Assembly (NCBI GenBank): GCA_014896455.1
Contig: JADBKJ010000021.1
Location: 99,289 to 163,288, forward strand
DNA from: Thermoanaerobacter sp.
GTDB lineage: Bacteria > Bacillota > Thermoanaerobacteria > Thermoanaerobacterales > Thermoanaerobacteraceae
Direction: 5' to 3'
Length of the DNA stretch: 64,000 bases
The position numbers and the translations under genes are program-made. The notes below the pieces were generated by a model, which worked only from the letters and a program-made list of their open reading frames with translations, searched no databases and was not told where the DNA came from. Below are positions 55,919 through 64,000 of this stretch, piece after piece. How positions within the stretch are numbered: the first letter of the stretch is position 1; each line of letters opens with the position of its first letter.

Positions 55919-55940
55919 AAACCCGGAAAAATCCGGGTTA
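55919..55940 (-). terminator. Terminator of the ferredoxin gene, right copy flanking repeat element 5
   Basis: AACCCGGATTTTTCCGGGTT on the minus strand, with the ferredoxin stop codon (55938-55940) in its first bases. The loop is T-rich, the following T-run is weak. Confidence 0.7.
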
Positions 55941-56126
55941 TTCTTCTTTTATTGCCTCTGTAGGACAAGAGCTCATTGCATCTTGCACACAATCTTCTAA
56001 ATCTGCGGGAACTTCATCTACAATTGCATAGGATTTCCCTTCATCATTCCAGTCAAAAACATCTGGGCACATGTCTATACAAACCCCACAAGCTATGCAT
56101 TCGTCTTGGTCGACATAAACTTTCAT
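55938..56126 (-). CDS. [4Fe-4S] ferredoxin
   Basis: This 62-residue ferredoxin has one [4Fe-4S] site: DECIACGVCIDMCPDVFDWN (Cys at about 10, 13, 16 and 20 as C-x2-C-x2-C-x3-C) and the remote SSCPTEAIKEE Cys. It transfers electrons in anaerobic metabolism, and resembles the mono-cluster ferredoxins of Thermotoga and clostridia. The start follows AGGAGGTAATGGT. It is alone on its transcript, and its terminator has been duplicated around repeat element 5. Confidence 0.9.
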   Translation of the reverse strand: MKVYVDQDECIACGVCIDMCPDVFDWNDEGKSYAIVDEVPADLEDCVQDAMSSCPTEAIKEE

Positions 56127-56222
56127 ACCATTACCTCCTAATCTTTTTATGTAAAATTTTTCACATACATTATATCATTAACCTTCCATTGCTTCAATAG
56201 TTTTTAAATTTCTCTTGAAAAC

Positions 56223-56248
56223 AAAAAAAATAAGGCATATAGCCTTAT
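56223..56248 (-). terminator. Terminator of the HTH gene
   Basis: AAGGC-TATAT-GCCTT followed by ATTTTTTTTG on the minus strand, directly after the stop. Confidence 0.85.
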
Positions 56249-56901
56249 ACAATTGCAAGTAGTTCTCTCAAAAAGTTATTGAGTAAATTGACATCTTGCG
56301 AATTCAGTTTATTTAAATTGATATAAAATTTTTGAATGTTTTCAGCCAATTTTTTGTCTATATCGCTCTTTACTTTAGTGTATAACAAAACACCTAATAC
56401 TGCTCCTACAAATAAAACTAAAGAAGAAGTAGGATTAACAGAGGCCAGTAAATTTTCTATACCCTCCATGGAAAGGCCTCCCGCCATCCTAAGTTTTAGT
56501 AAAAAAGCAGTAATGGCATATGCACAAAATTCTATAGGCTTAGTAGCCTTAAACATCTCATTTAATATTTCCTCAAGAGAATTAGGTTTACTATTTTTTA
56601 CTTTTTTAATCAAAGTATCTCTTAGGGAATTCCATTCATCTTTATTCGCTTTTTTAAATATTTCATAAGCTTTTTCTGTTGGTAGAAATCTTAAAGTAGA
56701 TCTTCCTTGGCTTTTTTCCTCCGCAAGGTAATACTCAGTCTTGACAAAATCACCTTTCTCTAATTCCTTCAAAATATCATAAGCTGTCCATTTGCTAATT
56801 TTCATTGCCTGCGCCACATCTGTATAGTGAACGGGCTCACCTTTTGAATCATAAAGTTCAATTAGTGTTTTTAAAAATTCCACCCTCCTATTTGTTAGCA
56901 T
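56245..56901 (-). CDS. Membrane-associated winged-helix regulator, unknown family
   Basis: This 218-residue protein has an N-terminal winged-helix/HTH domain (RRVEFLKTLIELYDSKGEPV, YTDVAQAMKISKWTAYDILK, LEKGDFVKTEYYLAEE). The C-terminal half has hydrophobic segments CAYAITAFLLKLRMAGGL (about 125-145) and SSLVLFVGAVLGVLLYT (about 158-176). So a DNA-binding head may be tied to the membrane. The closest analogy is with DtxR-like and MarR-like HTH heads, but I do not recognise the full family. It lies 57 bases downstream of the radical SAM gene on the same strand. Confidence 0.6.
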   Translation of the reverse strand: MLTNRRVEFLKTLIELYDSKGEPVHYTDVAQAMKISKWTAYDILKELEKGDFVKTEYYLAEEKSQGRSTLRFLPTEKAYEIFKKANKDEWNSLRDTLIKKVKNSKPNSLEEILNEMFKATKPIEFCAYAITAFLLKLRMAGGLSMEGIENLLASVNPTSSLVLFVGAVLGVLLYTKVKSDIDKKLAENIQKFYINLNKLNSQDVNLLNNFLRELLAIV

Positions 56902-56957
56902 TTCAACACCCCATTAAATAATACTATCTAAATTTATAGGGGATTTTAATATTTATG

Positions 56958-58301
56958 TCAAGCCTCTTTTTTAATTTCCATTTTTTCCTCCCAAATTTCA
57001 TCAGCTACTTTCCCCCAATTATCAGCAACCTCTGTTAAATCATCGTAGAGGTTCTCTATATGAGCAGCAGGACTTGCTTCAGTGTGTTTTGCTTTCGATT
57101 CTCTAACTATTTCTAAAAGTTTTTCTGGATTGTCAATGAGAGGACATGGTCTTAGATGATTTAGATTAAATGGCTGCCTTTTTCTATAGCTTTTCATAAT
57201 AGGTGACTGTAATGCTTCTAATAAACTTACTTCATTTATATTTACATTAGCATAATGGATAAAAGCACAAGGCTCAACTTCTCCCGCTGCATTTATGTGT
57301 AGATACCTTCTTCCTCCTGCAATACATCCTCCACTGTATTCGCCATCATTCCAGAAATCAATTGCAAAAAGTTCCTTTGTAGCCCTTATATAATTTATCC
57401 TCTCGTACATGTATTTTCTTTGCTCAGGTGTCACCATGAAACTTATATCAGGGTCTCTACCTATAGGAATATAAGTAAAATACCAAGCAAAGGCGGCTCC
57501 TTTGTCTATCATCATGTCTACAAATTCATCACTAGAAATTTCCTCCACATTTGTTCTCGTATATGTAGCTGAATATCCAAAAAGCACTCCATTTTCTCTC
57601 ATCAAATCCATTGCTCTCATGATTTTATCAAAAGTACCTTCTCCCCGTATTGCATCGTTACTTTCTTTGAAACCATTAATACTTACTGCAAAAGTAATAT
57701 TGCCTACTCTTTTAACTTCTTTTATCATATCTTCGTCGATTAAAGTACCATTGGTAAACAAGTGGAATACTTGGTTTTTATGTCTTTCAGCAAGCTTTAT
57801 AATGTCTTTCATCCTAACAGTAGGCTCTCCACCAGACAAAACTATGAAATATATTCCCAGCTCTTCTGCTTCTGTACATACTCTATCCATCACTTCAAAA
57901 GAAAGATTGTGAGGTTTGTACTGTCCTGCCCAACACCCTACACACCTTAAGTTGCAAGCTTCCGTCGGGTCCATTAAAATTGCCCATGGAATGTTAATAT
58001 CTAATTTGTTTTCTAATTCTTTTTGTTTTGGAATTCCTTTTAAGCTAGCATTTATAAAGAAATTAACACCTAAAGTTTTTATAATGTTTTTGTCAATATT
58101 TTTAAGAAGTTTCATTGCAAATCTGTACCAATTGCTGTCTTTGTCATCTAAAAATCTTTTCACACTTTCTATTTGCTGTTTATGATTGGGCATTATTGCA
58201 ATTTTTGATAGAAGATTAGCTATTTTGTCTAAATTTTTCTCTGGGTCTTTTTCTACATAGTTAATAACAGCACCAACAAGCGGGTCAATCACATTCATCA
58301 T
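56958..58301 (-). CDS. Radical SAM/SPASM domain protein
   Basis: This 447-residue protein has the radical SAM cluster motif PTEACNLRCVGCWAGQYKPH (about 110-130, CxxxCxxC) and further SAM features LSGGEPTVRMKDIIKLAERH and HLFTNGTLIDEDMIKEVKRV. The C-terminal part has a Cys-rich SPASM-like region (GGCIAGGRRYLHINAAGEVEPC, then RPCPLIDNPEKLLEIV). Its N-terminal 100 residues are helical, as in a group of clostridial radical SAM proteins of unknown role. It may modify a peptide or protein. The start ATG is paired with another ATG; the ribosome site GAGGAGG precedes both. The HTH-membrane gene follows. Confidence 0.75.
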   Translation of the reverse strand: MMNVIDPLVGAVINYVEKDPEKNLDKIANLLSKIAIMPNHKQQIESVKRFLDDKDSNWYRFAMKLLKNIDKNIIKTLGVNFFINASLKGIPKQKELENKLDINIPWAILMDPTEACNLRCVGCWAGQYKPHNLSFEVMDRVCTEAEELGIYFIVLSGGEPTVRMKDIIKLAERHKNQVFHLFTNGTLIDEDMIKEVKRVGNITFAVSINGFKESNDAIRGEGTFDKIMRAMDLMRENGVLFGYSATYTRTNVEEISSDEFVDMMIDKGAAFAWYFTYIPIGRDPDISFMVTPEQRKYMYERINYIRATKELFAIDFWNDGEYSGGCIAGGRRYLHINAAGEVEPCAFIHYANVNINEVSLLEALQSPIMKSYRKRQPFNLNHLRPCPLIDNPEKLLEIVRESKAKHTEASPAAHIENLYDDLTEVADNWGKVADEIWEEKMEIKKEA

Positions 58302-58445
58302 AACTCCTCCTCTACTTACTTTATTTTTTATCCCAAAATATCAAACTGACCCAAAAAACCCAAATTCCATTTCAAACATATTATACCACTTTAAAAATAA
58401 TATTTCAAGTAATATTTATTATATTTTATGCTTACAAGTACTATT

Positions 58446-58571
58446 TTATTTACCTAATTGTACATCTCCTCCAAAAACTCCTATTATTCTCTTCTCTGAA
58501 TTGTAAACATAAATTGCAATTGTAGTACAAATTTCGTGTGTTGCTAAAGAAATGTAAAGCTCTGTTGGTCT
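58446..58571 (-). pseudogene. Fragment of a dCache sensor domain (chemotaxis or kinase type)
   Basis: A 41-codon minus-strand piece reads ELYISLATHEICTTIAIYVY then NSEKRIIGVFGGDVQLGK before a stop. It resembles the second half of a dCache domain (typical ...YISxPYxxxTxxxxTISVPVYDxxxxxIGVLGxDIxLxxL). No start or flanking domains survive. The whole gap 58302-58637 holds nothing else I can support. Confidence 0.45.
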
Positions 58572-58637
58572 TTAAATATTCTTTTTTGCAAAAATTTTAA
58601 AAAATAAAGAGAGGGAATACATTGAGGACTCCCAAAC

Positions 58638-60281
58638 TTAAACATCAAGGCAACTGCCGCCTATAAATTCTCTTATGATAGAATTAGGTGGTATTGCTAA
58701 TTCATCTTCTAATGGAAGGAAATAGCTTAAAAACTCTAATATTTCTTTAGCGATAGAATAAGCAGGATTGTCTTGGAAAACTTTCTTAAGCAAAGGCTCT
58801 GCATATTTTTTTAATACAGGTAACTCATAAGGTAAAAAAGAGTTAAACATGATATCCGCTTGTTCTTGATAAGGGAAAATCCATTTTTCTTCTCCTTTTC
58901 TGACCATAGGCCACATGTTTATAGTCTCTGCCGCATCACTAGAACGGAATTGGCTATCTCTCACTATACGTCGTATTAATCTTGTCTGAGTTGTAGATAT
59001 TCTATTATGTTCATCAAGATTTAGCTGCGTAATAGCACTCACGTATATTTTATATTTATTGTCTTTAGGTATTTGCAAAGTCAATTTTTCATTTAAACCA
59101 TGAATCCCTTCCATCAAAATAATTTGATTTTTGTCAAGTTTTACTTTTCTTCCTTCTGGCTCTCTTTCCCCTGTTTTAAAGTTAAAAATAGGGATTTCTA
59201 CTTCTTCCCCTTGAATAAGCTTTATCAAATGCTCATTGAAAAGTGGCAAATCTAATGCATCTATGGACTCAAAGTCGTAATTTCCAAACTCATCTTTCGG
59301 AGTGAGTTCTCTTGGCACAAAATAATTGTCTAATGATATCGGAAAAGGCTTTAGTCCGTTTACCCTCAACTGTACACTAAGTCTATGAATAAAAGAGGTT
59401 TTCCCTGAAGAAGAGGGTCCAGCAATAAGCACTACTTTTATCATTTTGTTTGAAGCTATATAATCTGCAATTTTGGATATTTTCTTCTCATGAAATGCTT
59501 CAGAAACCAATATTAAATCTCTACCTCTTCCTTGTTTTATCATGTCGTTCAAAGAAGAAACATAACTTATGTTTAAAATACTTGCCCAGTCCTCTGCCTC
59601 TTTAAAAATTGAAGCAAGTTTTGGAACATCCACAAATGCAGGCAAAGACCGGGGATTATATACATCTGGAGCAATTAAAATAATGCCTGGAAAATAAAAA
59701 CGTATATCAAATACTTTTAGATACCCTGTAGAAGGTACACAAGGGCTATAGAAAAAGTCCACTGTACCATCACAATAATAAACAGGAACCTTGTCTTTGT
59801 CAGTATCTTTAAACAATTTTACTTTCTCAGTCAATCCTTCTTTTTCAAATAGCTTTATTGCCTCTTCTTTAGGCAACATTTTTCTTTCGATTTTTAAATC
59901 CTTCTCTATTATTTCTTCCATCCTCTTTTTAATCATAGAAACAATTTTATTGTTGAGAGAATAACCGTGTATCTCACAATACAGTCCTTTCCCTAAAGAA
60001 TGTTCAATAGTAACTGTAGCTCCAGGAAGTAGCTCTTTTACAGCTTTAATAAAAACAAAAGTCAAACTTCTTCTATATATCCTCGTACCTTCCTCAATCG
60101 TCGTATCTACAAACTCCACTGTGCTATCCTTTGAAACTGTGCAGTTCAGATCGACTAATTCATTATCGACTTTTGCAGCCACTATTATCCCATTGTAAAG
60201 ATGTTCAAAATTTTTTGCAATATTTTCTAATTTTGTTCCTCCTGGATATTTATAAATATTACCTGCAATAGCAATTTCCAT
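58638..60281 (-). CDS. Nucleoside kinase with ThrRS-like N-terminal domains
   Basis: This 547-residue protein joins a TGS-like domain (about 1-65) and a ThrRS editing-like domain (about 70-230, TVTIEHSLGKGLYCEIHGYS with the degenerate His motif) to a phosphoribulokinase/uridine kinase-type P-loop kinase. Walker A is LIAGPSSSGKTSFIHRLSVQ (about 285-304); GNYDFESIDALDLPLFNEHL and ILMEGIHGLNEKLTLQIP follow. The family, common in Firmicutes and Thermotogales, phosphorylates nucleosides. The ATG at 60281 follows GAGGTGATTTTT. Confidence 0.85.
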   Translation of the reverse strand: MEIAIAGNIYKYPGGTKLENIAKNFEHLYNGIIVAAKVDNELVDLNCTVSKDSTVEFVDTTIEEGTRIYRRSLTFVFIKAVKELLPGATVTIEHSLGKGLYCEIHGYSLNNKIVSMIKKRMEEIIEKDLKIERKMLPKEEAIKLFEKEGLTEKVKLFKDTDKDKVPVYYCDGTVDFFYSPCVPSTGYLKVFDIRFYFPGIILIAPDVYNPRSLPAFVDVPKLASIFKEAEDWASILNISYVSSLNDMIKQGRGRDLILVSEAFHEKKISKIADYIASNKMIKVVLIAGPSSSGKTSFIHRLSVQLRVNGLKPFPISLDNYFVPRELTPKDEFGNYDFESIDALDLPLFNEHLIKLIQGEEVEIPIFNFKTGEREPEGRKVKLDKNQIILMEGIHGLNEKLTLQIPKDNKYKIYVSAITQLNLDEHNRISTTQTRLIRRIVRDSQFRSSDAAETINMWPMVRKGEEKWIFPYQEQADIMFNSFLPYELPVLKKYAEPLLKKVFQDNPAYSIAKEILEFLSYFLPLEDELAIPPNSIIREFIGGSCLDV

Positions 60282-60321
60282 AAAAATCACCTCAACACGA
60301 TTATACACTATCGTAACAAAA

Positions 60322-60361
60322 AATTAAAAGCCCTTCCTTCCGAAAGGGCTCTTAATTTTTG
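60322..60361 (-). terminator. Orphan terminator right of the nucleoside kinase gene
   Basis: AATTAAGAGCCCTTTC with GAAGGGCTTTTAATT on the minus strand, T-run after. It would end a transcript coming from the right, where only gene debris is left. Confidence 0.75.
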
Positions 60362-60424
60362 CCCCCACGAAGCCGTAAGGCTATGTTTTCATTTCTTTGT
60401 CTTTTAAACAAATTTAACAAATAA

Positions 60425-60604
60425 TTACTTTTTAAATACGAATTTTTTGTTACTGTGCTCATCAATGAGTTTATAATTATCAAGCCTTGTTATCTCTGAA
60501 CATAGAAATGTTTTATGGGATGCGTAGGATATTCTTGTGAAAGCATTTCCCGCATAGCTCTCTTCTTTAAATCCAAATGTTTTTATTAATCTGTTAAGCT
60601 CTTA
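60425..60604 (-). pseudogene. C-terminal fragment of an unidentified gene
   Basis: An open minus-strand stretch of 59 codons with no start reads LNRLIKTFGFKEESYAGNAF then TRISYASHKTFLCSEITRLD before its stop. It is followed by the orphan terminator at 60322. Probably the end of a gene whose upstream part was lost to the insertion-sequence debris on the right. The family is not recognised. Confidence 0.4.
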
Positions 60605-60667
60605 TATGGTGTTAGTATATATTATTGTAGACACTTTAACTCGAACTGGATAAAAATAAAAATATAA

Positions 60668-60955
60668 AGAAGGTTTGCAGTATACAAAGCACCAAATTTC
60701 AAGAATATATATTATCCAAAGGTAACATAAAAACACTCATTTAGTCACAAAGGATGCCTTTGCATGTATAGAATCTTTTCATGCTTCTTTAAAAGGAAGA
60801 AGTAATTTTAGCTACTCTACTATGATTTTGATACTACAGCTTTGGCTGTATTAGAGTACATTGAAGTCTAGTATAATAGGAAAAGACTACAACAGTAGTA
60901 TAGGGTATATGACTCCACAACAATTTGAAGATTTCATTAAAAAGTCAACATAAAA
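60668..60955 (+). pseudogene. IS3-family (orfB-type) transposase remnant
   Basis: Frame pieces on the plus strand read EGLQYTKHQIS, then ACIESFHASLKR, then FDTTALAVLEYIE, then YMTPQQFEDFIKK. In order these match the end of IS3-type transposases (QYxSxxF, NxxxESFxxxLK, ...YxxxRxHSxLGYxTPxQFE). Frames shift at least twice and stop codons interrupt, so it is dead. About 300 bases of the 3' part remain. Confidence 0.7.
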
Positions 60956-61272
60956 ATTTCGAGTTTTTGTGTCTACTATATTGACATAAATCAGTAAGTG
61001 GATTTTTAGCAGTATAAACTGCAATTTGCAAAAAGTTCCGGAAGACCTTTCCGACGTTAAAAGACAGAAAATCAAAGAAGAAAAAGAAATCAAAAAGGGA
61101 TAGAAAAGCTTGGTCCCAAACCCTGCAAATGATGCAGGGTAGCACATTTACAAGACACAGTCGCATAAATGGTACCCCTTTCTGTAGTCAGTTTTTGTTT
61201 TCCATAATCTATTTTATCACAGGGGTTAACTTTTGTTTTTTTTCACCCAAAATCCTACGATAATTTTACACT

Positions 61273-61955
61273 ATGTTTGGGAGGACAAATAGAAAAAGTG
61301 AAGATGAAATAGAACTCCATATAAGAATGAAACAAAAACCTCATACTTGCCTGCTAAGATGTGGTAAAATTAACTCCCAAGGTGCACGACTACAGAACCC
61401 AAAGAATAAAAGACATACCATTATGGGGCAAAAACTTTTTATTGTGCCCAGAAAAAGTGAAGGTTTGTAGACCCTAAGAAAAGAAAAATATTAGAAAATG
61501 TAAGAAAGAGAATACAAAAAGAGCTACCAGACAATAAAAGAAAATATTTCAAAAGAAGCCGTAAGCTACTTCTTGCAAAATATGATACTTTAACAACAGA
61601 ACAAAAAGAAGAATTGGAAGTAATGTTCTGGTACAGTGACGACTTAAGAATAGCATACCTTTTAAAAGAAGAATTTAATGATAAAGTATTAAAATGCAAA
61701 AATTCAAAGGAAGCAAAAATAGAATTAAAAAGATGGATACAGTTAGCTAAAGAAAGCAAAATTGATGAATTTAAAAGATGTGTGCAAGTATTTAACCGTT
61801 GGTTTGAAGAAATAACAAATGCGAATGTTTCCTTACACTAATTCTGTAACAGAAGGTTACAATAATAAAATTAAAGTACTAAAAAGGCTTGCATATGGCT
61901 ACAGAAATTTTTATCGATTCAGGAAAAGGATATTATATTGTAATGCTTGATGTAA
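61273..61955 (+). pseudogene. ISL3-family transposase remnant
   Basis: Plus-strand frames read IELHIRMKQKPHTC, then KVHDYRTQRIKDIPLWGKN (shifted frame), then KELPDNKRKYFKRSRKLLL, LRIAYLLKEEFNDKVL, then SVTEGYNNKIKVLKRLAYGY with NFYRFRKRILYC. These are ISL3-family landmarks (Cys-x-x-Cys area, HDYRxQxxxDxPLxGK, and ..GxNNKIKxxKRxxYGYRNF). At least three frameshifts occur. It lies downstream of the dha genes, beyond the dhaM stub. Confidence 0.8.
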
Positions 61956-62130
61956 TACTATTTTTAGTGATGAAAGATATTCAAGTATATTATAGAGCTT
62001 TGATGAAAAGACTTAGATAAATATCCACCCATACTTCTAGCTATATCTTTTATCATAGCTAACATAATTTAACAAATATTTCTTGTAATAAAATTTATAG
62101 GTGGGCATTCAGAGAAAAATACCCACCCCA

Positions 62131-62148
62131 ACTATTGACAAAGAACCT
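62131..62148 (+). repeat. Terminal inverted repeat of the ISL3-family element, right end
   Basis: AACTATTGACAAAGAACC on the plus strand, reading GGTTCTTTGTCAATAGTT outwards, fits the ISL3-type end that starts GGnTCTTTGTCAA. The left end was not found. Confidence 0.55.
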
Positions 62149-62246
62149 AAATTAAAACTCTCCCATATAAAACATTTTAAGCATATGTGAGAGAAAAACT
62201 TCTTACACATATGCTATTTAAAACCAAATATTTTATTAAATAAAAA

Positions 62247-62266
62247 TTTGATATTTAATATCAAAC
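62247..62266 (-). terminator. AT-rich hairpin after the dhaM stub
   Basis: TTTGATATTAAATATCAAA on the minus strand followed by TTTTTATTT. It may end the dha transcript. The pure AT stem is weak. Confidence 0.35.
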
Positions 62267-62272
62267 TATAGC

Positions 62273-62305
62273 CTAATACTGCATACTTGTAACTATTCCG
62301 ACCAT
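62273..62305 (-). pseudogene. dhaM: 5' stub of dhaM (phosphocarrier subunit of dihydroxyacetone kinase)
   Basis: Just after dhaL, GGTGGAGGAAAAA precedes an ATG that reads MVGIVTSMQY and stops. The start MVGIV is that of DhaM proteins, which sit third in dhaKLM operons of Firmicutes. The rest is replaced by AT-rich sequence and the ISL3 debris. The inference is from position, ribosome site and five residues, so it is suggestive, not proven. Confidence 0.5.
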
Positions 62306-62319
62306 TTTTTCCTCCACCA

Positions 62320-62958
62320 TCATGATAAATTGACAACATCAGAAAAAGACTTTATCATCAAATATGCTGATGTTGCCCCTGGATCTAAGTGTCCAATACT
62401 TCTTTCTCCTAAGTAACTTGCTCTTCCTTTTCTTGCAGAAATATTCTTAGTATATTCCATTCCCTCTTTTGCAGCATTAGCTGCTCTATTTAATGCTTCA
62501 GGTAATGCAATGTTGTTCTCTAAACTATCTTTTAAAGCTTTATATGCAGGTTCAATAGAATCTATCATAGTCTTGTCTCCTGCTTCGGCTTTTCCTCTTT
62601 GTTTGATGCCATCTAAAGCAGCTTCAAAGATTTTAACTATATCCTCTTCATAAAGTTCATTTTTGCCCTGAACTACTTGTCCAGCCCTCATAAAAGCTGT
62701 ACCATATAAAGGACCAGAAGCTCCTCCCACCGTAGATACAAGAGTCATGCCTAAAGTTTTTAATATTGTCCCTATGTCAGTAGTTTCAGGCAATGTGGTC
62801 AATTTTTGCTTTACGGCATCAAATCCTCTATCTAAATTTATTCCGTGGTCCGCATCACCAATAGCAGCATCCAACTCTGTAAGGTACTCTTTATTTTCTT
62901 TTATAACCTCTACAATCTTGTCCACAACTTTTAGGACATCATTTTTTGTGATAACCAT
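62320..62958 (-). CDS. dhaL: Dihydroxyacetone kinase, ADP-binding subunit DhaL
   Basis: This 212-residue subunit binds ADP as a cofactor and phosphorylates dihydroxyacetone bound by DhaK, with phosphate coming from DhaM in PTS-type enzymes. It has ELDAAIGDADHGINLDRGFD (the Asp-x-Asp-His metal and ADP loop, about 25-44), VGGASGPLYGTAFMRAGQVV (about 75-95) and KGRASYLGERSIGHLDPGAT. It is a single-domain DhaL, not fused to DhaK as in ATP-type enzymes. It follows dhaK by 18 bases. dhaM is not intact downstream. Confidence 0.94.
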   Translation of the reverse strand: MVITKNDVLKVVDKIVEVIKENKEYLTELDAAIGDADHGINLDRGFDAVKQKLTTLPETTDIGTILKTLGMTLVSTVGGASGPLYGTAFMRAGQVVQGKNELYEEDIVKIFEAALDGIKQRGKAEAGDKTMIDSIEPAYKALKDSLENNIALPEALNRAANAAKEGMEYTKNISARKGRASYLGERSIGHLDPGATSAYLMIKSFSDVVNLS

Positions 62959-62976
62959 CTTCTACCTCCTAAAAAT

Positions 62977-63975
62977 TTATAATTGTTTGAAAGCAGGTGT
63001 ATCAGCCCTTGCATCTAACAATGTTTTAAGTTCTTCATCTAATTTTAATAATGTTATAGAAAATCCACTCATTTCAAGAGAGGTCATAAATTCTCCTACG
63101 TATGTTTTGTAAACTTTGATCTTCTTACTCTCTAAGATTTCTGCTACTTTCCTGTTCGCAACATAAAGTTCCATTAAAGGAGTTGCACCAAGCCCGTTTA
63201 TCATAACAGCAACCTCGTCATTTTCTTTATAAGGCAGGTCATTTATTATTTTCTCCATTAAATGTTCTACTATTTCATCTGCAGGTTTTATTTTTTCTCT
63301 GTGAGTTCCAGGCTCTCCATGTATTCCTATACCAATCTCCATCTCATCTTCTGCAAGAGTAAAGCTGGGTTTCCCTGCTGCCGGAACAGTACAGGGTGTT
63401 AGTGCCATTCCCATTGACCTTACATTTGCAATTACTTTCTCAGCTACTCTTTTTACTTCTTGTAAGCTAGCACCTTCTTGTGCCTTTGCACCAGCAATTT
63501 TGTGAACAAAGACAGTTCCAGCAATGCCACGCCTTCCCTGCGTCCAAGTGCTATTTTCTACTGCAACATCATCGTTCACTATCACTTCATCTACTTCTAT
63601 TCCCTCCATCTGTGCCATTTCTCTAGCCATTTCAAAATTCATTACGTCACCTGTGTAATTTTTAATAATCAATAATACTCCTTTTCCTCCATCCACTGCC
63701 TTAATCGCTTCATAAATTTGGTCAGGTGTAGGTGAAGTAAAAACAGCACCAGGGCAGGCCGCATCTAACATTCCATAGCCCACATATCCTGCATGAGCAG
63801 GCTCATGGCCACTACCACCACCACTTACAAGTCCAACTTTTCCTCCAACAGGTGCGTCTTTTCTGACAATTACATCTATGTTGTCAAGTTTTCTCAGGTA
63901 AGATGGGTGAGCAACCAGCAAACCTTCTATCATTTCTTTCACGACATCATTAGGATTATTAATTAACTTTTTCAT
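62977..63975 (-). CDS. dhaK: Dihydroxyacetone kinase, substrate-binding subunit DhaK
   Basis: This 332-residue subunit binds dihydroxyacetone covalently through a His. It has KVGLVSGGGSGHEPAHAGYV (about 46-66), with the Gly-rich loop, and GMGMALTPCTVPAAG-like VRSMGMALTPCTVPAAGKPS, followed by EMEIGIGIHGEPGTHR, which carries the substrate-binding His (H219 by analogy). The start ATG at 63975 follows AGGAGGTAAATT. It is the first gene of dhaK-dhaL-(dhaM) in the window. Confidence 0.95.
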   Translation of the reverse strand: MKKLINNPNDVVKEMIEGLLVAHPSYLRKLDNIDVIVRKDAPVGGKVGLVSGGGSGHEPAHAGYVGYGMLDAACPGAVFTSPTPDQIYEAIKAVDGGKGVLLIIKNYTGDVMNFEMAREMAQMEGIEVDEVIVNDDVAVENSTWTQGRRGIAGTVFVHKIAGAKAQEGASLQEVKRVAEKVIANVRSMGMALTPCTVPAAGKPSFTLAEDEMEIGIGIHGEPGTHREKIKPADEIVEHLMEKIINDLPYKENDEVAVMINGLGATPLMELYVANRKVAEILESKKIKVYKTYVGEFMTSLEMSGFSITLLKLDEELKTLLDARADTPAFKQL

Positions 63976-64000
63976 AATTTACCTCCTCCTAAATTTACTT

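Noticed and set aside
60887..61166. Minus-strand frames over the IS debris
   Set aside because: Low-complexity Phe/Leu translation opposite the IS3 and AT-rich debris; no start signals.

Overview
The window looks like the chromosome of a low-GC, endospore-forming, thermophilic anaerobe of the class Clostridia. Gene order and protein character fit Thermoanaerobacter or a close relative; this is my inference from content, not a database match. Sporulation genes (yunB, ytxC, two small acid-soluble spore proteins), sigma-H-type promoter motifs, T-box control of tRNA-synthetase genes, a cggR-gap-pgk-tpiA-gpmI-eno block and a mutS2/zapA/pheTS block all point to Firmicutes. Almost every gene is on the minus strand; only an unknown gene at 27041 and perR at 49065 run the other way, so the window probably lies within one replichore.

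Layout, left to right. 1-3.9 kb: partial M18 aminopeptidase, the DegS/DegU-type two-component pair, yunB and a DUF523 gene. 3.9-12.9 kb: mutS2, debris of a U32 peptidase gene, zapA, pheT-pheS under a Phe T-box, an rRNA methyltransferase gene, and infC-rpmI-rplT behind an L20-type leader. 12.9-20.6 kb: aroC, an MFS transporter, thrS under a Thr T-box, ytxC, a DUF6873 gene, and a receiver-GGDEF protein. 20.6-31.8 kb: a thioredoxin-like gene, five tRNAs, debris of hslO, csp, a sirtuin gene, SASP, a secreted YcdB-like protein, nifU-like, a GAF (fRMsr-like) gene, lgt, three more tRNAs, pepV, manA, deoD and rnpB. 31.8-38.3 kb: the nif3/trmK/tRNA/rpoD/dnaG macromolecular-synthesis cluster, dgt and secG. 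38.9-45.9 kb: the glycolytic operon with its repressor cggR and a visible CggR operator. 46.3-60.3 kb: rpoN, acyP, a HAD phosphatase gene, perR, vanW-like, nth-queG-lon-like, SASP, ferredoxin, a radical SAM/HTH pair and a nucleoside kinase. 60.3-64 kb: debris of IS3- and ISL3-family elements, then dhaL-dhaK with only the first codons of dhaM left.

The most striking structure is a family of five roughly 260-bp foldback elements (19281, 25568, 38612, 46015, 55656) with matching imperfect terminal inverted repeats and a GC-rich centre. Every copy sits at a rho-independent terminator. In three copies the terminator hairpin itself is present as a perfect 22-25 bp direct repeat on both sides, so the element seems to target terminator palindromes and duplicate them, leaving an intact terminator on each side. 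No transposase carrying these ends is in the window.

A second theme is regulation. Three minus-strand sites, two before dnaG-rpoD and one before degS, share the layout AGGAWWW-N11-GTCGAAT. Each reads both as a sigma-H promoter and as a Spo0A box (TGTCGAA) over the -10 element. A third theme is gene decay: U32 peptidase, hslO, a dCache sensor protein, a possible GH18-like gene, dhaM and two insertion sequences all survive only as short fragments.
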